Origin: JAODBQ01 sp047602055
GTDB lineage: Bacteria > Actinomycetota > Acidimicrobiia > Acidimicrobiales > Ilumatobacteraceae
Reading direction: 5' to 3'
Length of the DNA: 64,000 bases
NCBI GenBank assembly: GCA_047602055.1
Contig: JASGIG010000001.1
Span: 3,534,001-3,598,000 of the forward strand
Part shown: positions 61,825 to 64,000 of the stretch, piece after piece
How the letters are laid out: each line of letters opens with the position of its first letter
Position numbering within the stretch: position 1 is the stretch's first letter
Translations under genes and position numbers: made by a program
The notes under the pieces: generated by a model
What the model saw: the letters and a program-made list of their open reading frames with translations, nothing else
Told to the model about the DNA's origin: nothing
Databases searched by the model: none

Positions 61825-62730
61825 TCATCGGTTTGCGGTACGAAGCCGAGGATCGAGGTTCCGGCTCAGACCGTCCCCGAGCAGGTTGAACGACAGCGCC
61901 ACGAGCACGATCAGCACGCCGGGAGCGATCACCTGCCAGGGCGCTCGCGCGCTCGAGGCGTAGGCCCGGCCGAGCGAGCTGCCCCAGCTCGGTGCCGGCG
62001 GTTGGATGCCGAGACCCAGGAAGCTCAGGCTCGCCTCGGCGATCAGCGCGAATGCCAGCAGCAGCGGCAGCTGCACGAGGACCGGTTGGATCGAGTTGGG
62101 CAACACGTAGCGCCACATCAGGCGCTTGCCGGAGGCCCCGAACGTCACCCCCGCCTGGACGAACGGCTCCTCGCGGACGGACAGCACACGGCTGCGCACC
62201 AGGCGCATGACCGTCGGCGAGAACACCAGCCCGACGGCGAACATCGAGTTGATCAGGCTCGTGCCGAGGGCGCCGGTGACCCCGATCGCCAGGACCAGGC
62301 CGGGGAACGACTGGATCGCCTCGACGCAGCGCATGATGACGGCGTCGACCTTGCCCCGGGCGAAGCCGTCAGCCAGGCCGAGGGGTACGCCGATGGCCAG
62401 GGCGACGGACACCGCCAGCGCCACGGCGGCCATCGAGCTGCGACCGCCCCACAGCAGCCGTGACAGCACGTCCCGGCCGAGGTCGTCGGTGCCCAGCGGA
62501 TGAGTCCAGCTCGGCGTCGCCAGCAGGAGGTCGTAGTTCTGCTCCTCGGGATCGAACGGAGCGATGAGCGGTGCGGCCAGCGACGCCAGGATCACCAACA
62601 GCAGGAAGACGGCGGCCACCGCAGCGACCTGCTCTCGCCGGGCGAACGTTCGCATGCCGCGCAGCGGATGGCGACGACGCCGGGCGAACAGCTCCGGCAT
62701 CACGGTGGTCGTATCGGCGACGACGGACAT
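61825..62730 (-). CDS. DppC-type ABC transporter permease
   Basis: A 301-residue inner-membrane permease with an N-terminal helix (AAVAAVFLLLVILASLAAPL), PFDPEEQNYDLLLATPSWTH, the characteristic HPLGTDDLGRDVLSRLLWGG, further helices, the EAA-loop region AGVTFGASGKRLMWRYVLPN and the end LGDGLSRNLDPRL. It pairs with the DppB-type permease, whose stop overlaps its ATG at 62730 (TGATG). Confidence 0.93.
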   Translation of the reverse strand: MSVVADTTTVMPELFARRRRHPLRGMRTFARREQVAAVAAVFLLLVILASLAAPLIAPFDPEEQNYDLLLATPSWTHPLGTDDLGRDVLSRLLWGGRSSMAAVALAVSVALAIGVPLGLADGFARGKVDAVIMRCVEAIQSFPGLVLAIGVTGALGTSLINSMFAVGLVFSPTVMRLVRSRVLSVREEPFVQAGVTFGASGKRLMWRYVLPNSIQPVLVQLPLLLAFALIAEASLSFLGLGIQPPAPSWGSSLGRAYASSARAPWQVIAPGVLIVLVALSFNLLGDGLSRNLDPRLRTANR

Positions 62731-63737
62731 CACAGCTGGATCCTCGGATCGACCTTCGGATAGAGGAAGTCGACGATCGTGTTGATCGCGATGACCCACA
62801 GCGCGAACACCAGCAGCGCGCCCTGGATGAGCGGGTAGTCACGGCGCTGGACGGCGTCGACGACGAGTGAGCCCAGCCCTGGGATGGCGAACACCGCCTC
62901 GACGACGACCGTCGCGCCGAGCAGCCTGCTGGTGATCAGCCCGATCACCGTCAACACGGTGACGCCGGCGTTGGGAAGTGCGTGGCGGTAGAGGATCGCC
63001 CGCGCTCGCAGGCCCTTGGAGCGGGCCGTGCGGACGTAGTCGCTGTGCAGCGACTCGACGAGCGAGCCGCGCAGCTGCCGGGAGACCTCGGCAGCGCCCG
63101 ACAGCGACAGCGCCAGGGCCGGCAGCAGGGCGTGCTGCAGGAACTGCCACGGACCCTCGGTGATCCCGGCGAAGCCGGTCGCCGGGAACCAGCCGAGCGT
63201 CAGCCCGAAGTACGTCGCGAGCATCATCGCCAGCCAGAAGCTGGGCACGGCGACGCCGAGCGTCGACATCCCGACGAGTACCCGATCGGCGGCACGTCCG
63301 TTGCGTCGCGCCGCGGCGATGCCCATCGGCACACCGATCAGCAGCGACAGCGCGACGGCCAGGGCGACGATCTGCAACGTCGCCGGCAGCCGCTGGCCCA
63401 GGATCGTGGTGACCTTCTCTCCCGAGTACAGCGACTTGCCGAGATCGCCGTGCAGGACGTTGCCGAGCCAGTGGAAGTACTGGTTGAGCAACGGCTTGTC
63501 GAGGCCGAGCTGCGCTCGCAGCTCGGTGACCTGATCCGGTGTGGCGTACTCACCGAGGATCGCCGTCGCCGGGTCGCCGGGGATGATCTGCAGCACCGCG
63601 AACACGACGACGGTGGCCAGCAGCAACGAGACGACGCTGAGACCGAGGCGGCGCAGCACGCGGCTGATCTCCGTCCACGCCGGCGCCGAGCCGATCCGCC
63701 GCCGCGGCGCCGTGGCCGATGTCGTCGCCGTCAACAT
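62730..63737 (-). CDS. DppB-type ABC transporter permease
   Basis: A 335-residue permease: first helix LSVVSLLLATVVVFAVLQII, PGDPATAILGEYATPDQVTE, LRAQLGLDKPLLNQYFHWLG, DLGKSLYSGEKVTTILGQRL, and the EAA loop YVRTARSKGLRARAILYRHA followed by the terminal helix. The order ATPase, DppB, DppC, binding protein is one of the common layouts. ATG at 63737 overlaps the ATPase gene end by 7 nt. Confidence 0.93.
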   Translation of the reverse strand: MLTATTSATAPRRRIGSAPAWTEISRVLRRLGLSVVSLLLATVVVFAVLQIIPGDPATAILGEYATPDQVTELRAQLGLDKPLLNQYFHWLGNVLHGDLGKSLYSGEKVTTILGQRLPATLQIVALAVALSLLIGVPMGIAAARRNGRAADRVLVGMSTLGVAVPSFWLAMMLATYFGLTLGWFPATGFAGITEGPWQFLQHALLPALALSLSGAAEVSRQLRGSLVESLHSDYVRTARSKGLRARAILYRHALPNAGVTVLTVIGLITSRLLGATVVVEAVFAIPGLGSLVVDAVQRRDYPLIQGALLVFALWVIAINTIVDFLYPKVDPRIQL

Positions 63738-64000
63738 CCCGGGCCACCAGGCGTCGGGCCCCCGGTCGGCCTGAGCCCGACCGCGACCTGTTCGAGGTGC
63801 CGCTCCCCGGACGCGCCCGGCACCCCGTGGATGCCGGCGAGCGCGAGCTCACCGACGCGGTGACACGACACGGTGCGGCCCGGACCGGGGCTGGTCGGCA
63901 CCGGCGGCTCGGTGCGGCAGCGGTCGATGACGAACGGGCACCGGGTGTGGTAGCGGCAGCCGGGCGGCGACGACGACGGATCGGGGATCTCGCCGCTCAC
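63731..64000 (-). CDS. Oligopeptide-type ABC transporter ATPase, C-terminal part only
   Basis: The visible 89 residues open with SGEIPDPSSSPPGCRYHTRC and PFVIDRCRTEPPVPTS, followed by GPGRTVSCHRVGE. This is the oligo_HPY Cys-containing C-terminal extension found in DppD/DppF and OppD/OppF. The nucleotide-binding domain lies beyond the right window edge, so it cannot be told whether this is the D or F subunit or a D-F fusion. Confidence 0.88.
   Translation of the reverse strand: MSGEIPDPSSSPPGCRYHTRCPFVIDRCRTEPPVPTSPGPGRTVSCHRVGELALAGIHGVPGASGERHLEQVAVGLRPTGGPTPGGPGC

Overview
The window is high-GC, densely packed bacterial DNA. Gene order and protein content point to an actinobacterium, most likely of the Acidimicrobiia (Ilumatobacter-like); this is inferred from gene order and protein character, not from a database search. 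Most genes lie on the minus strand and many overlap by 1-4 nt (ATGA, GTGA, TGATG), so long stretches read as operons.

Layout: 1-3.1 kb carries translation genes pheS (cut by the window edge), a TrmH-type rRNA methyltransferase, rplT, rpmI and infC, which has an apparent ATA start. 3.3-4.3 kb has two plus-strand genes. 4.3-16.5 kb is a housekeeping block: hisG with a cold-shock-like protein and an alkyltransferase-like protein, mogA, rsmB, fmt, def, an RsmC-like methyltransferase, priA, metK, coaBC, rpoZ, gmk, mihF and pyrD. carB and carA follow (17-21.5 kb). A decayed accessory island (21.5-24.9 kb) holds GNAT and VOC remnants, an integrase fragment and a DUF433/DUF5615 toxin-antitoxin pair. 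24.9-40.5 kb resumes the conserved order: DUF2079 membrane protein, nusB, efp, pepQ, aroQ, aroB, aroK, aroC, aroE, mltG, ruvX, alaS. It is interrupted twice by accessory genes (ROK/ParD/GNAT, and GNAT/antitoxin remnant/PIN toxin). 40.5-50.2 kb has a Cys-rich conserved protein, a membrane-anchored Hsp70, typA, a ParA ATPase, rnd, a rhodanese, mobA, DUF3151 and small membrane proteins.

50.2-64 kb is a catabolic cluster read on the minus strand: a dipeptide/oligopeptide-type ABC transporter (ATPase cut by the window edge, two permeases, a lipoprotein), then an amidohydrolase, an SCP-x-like thiolase, an acyl-CoA ligase, LutC, a LutB-LutA fusion, an HMG-CoA-synthase-like/DUF35 fusion, a GntR/FCD regulator and an alpha/beta hydrolase. 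Together these suggest uptake of an organic compound, CoA activation and thiolytic breakdown, with Fe-S oxidoreductases disposing of electrons. The substrate is unknown.

Cross-cutting features: (1) several families of short palindromic repeats, often as pairs of 41-45 nt hairpins, sit between genes and also inside rsmB and priA in frame; (2) a TAGNNT -10 element lies 6-9 nt before several starts, implying leaderless mRNAs; (3) eight otherwise conserved genes each contain one frameshift, nearly always one extra base, which looks more like sequencing error than decay. No rRNA, tRNA or CRISPR was recognised.
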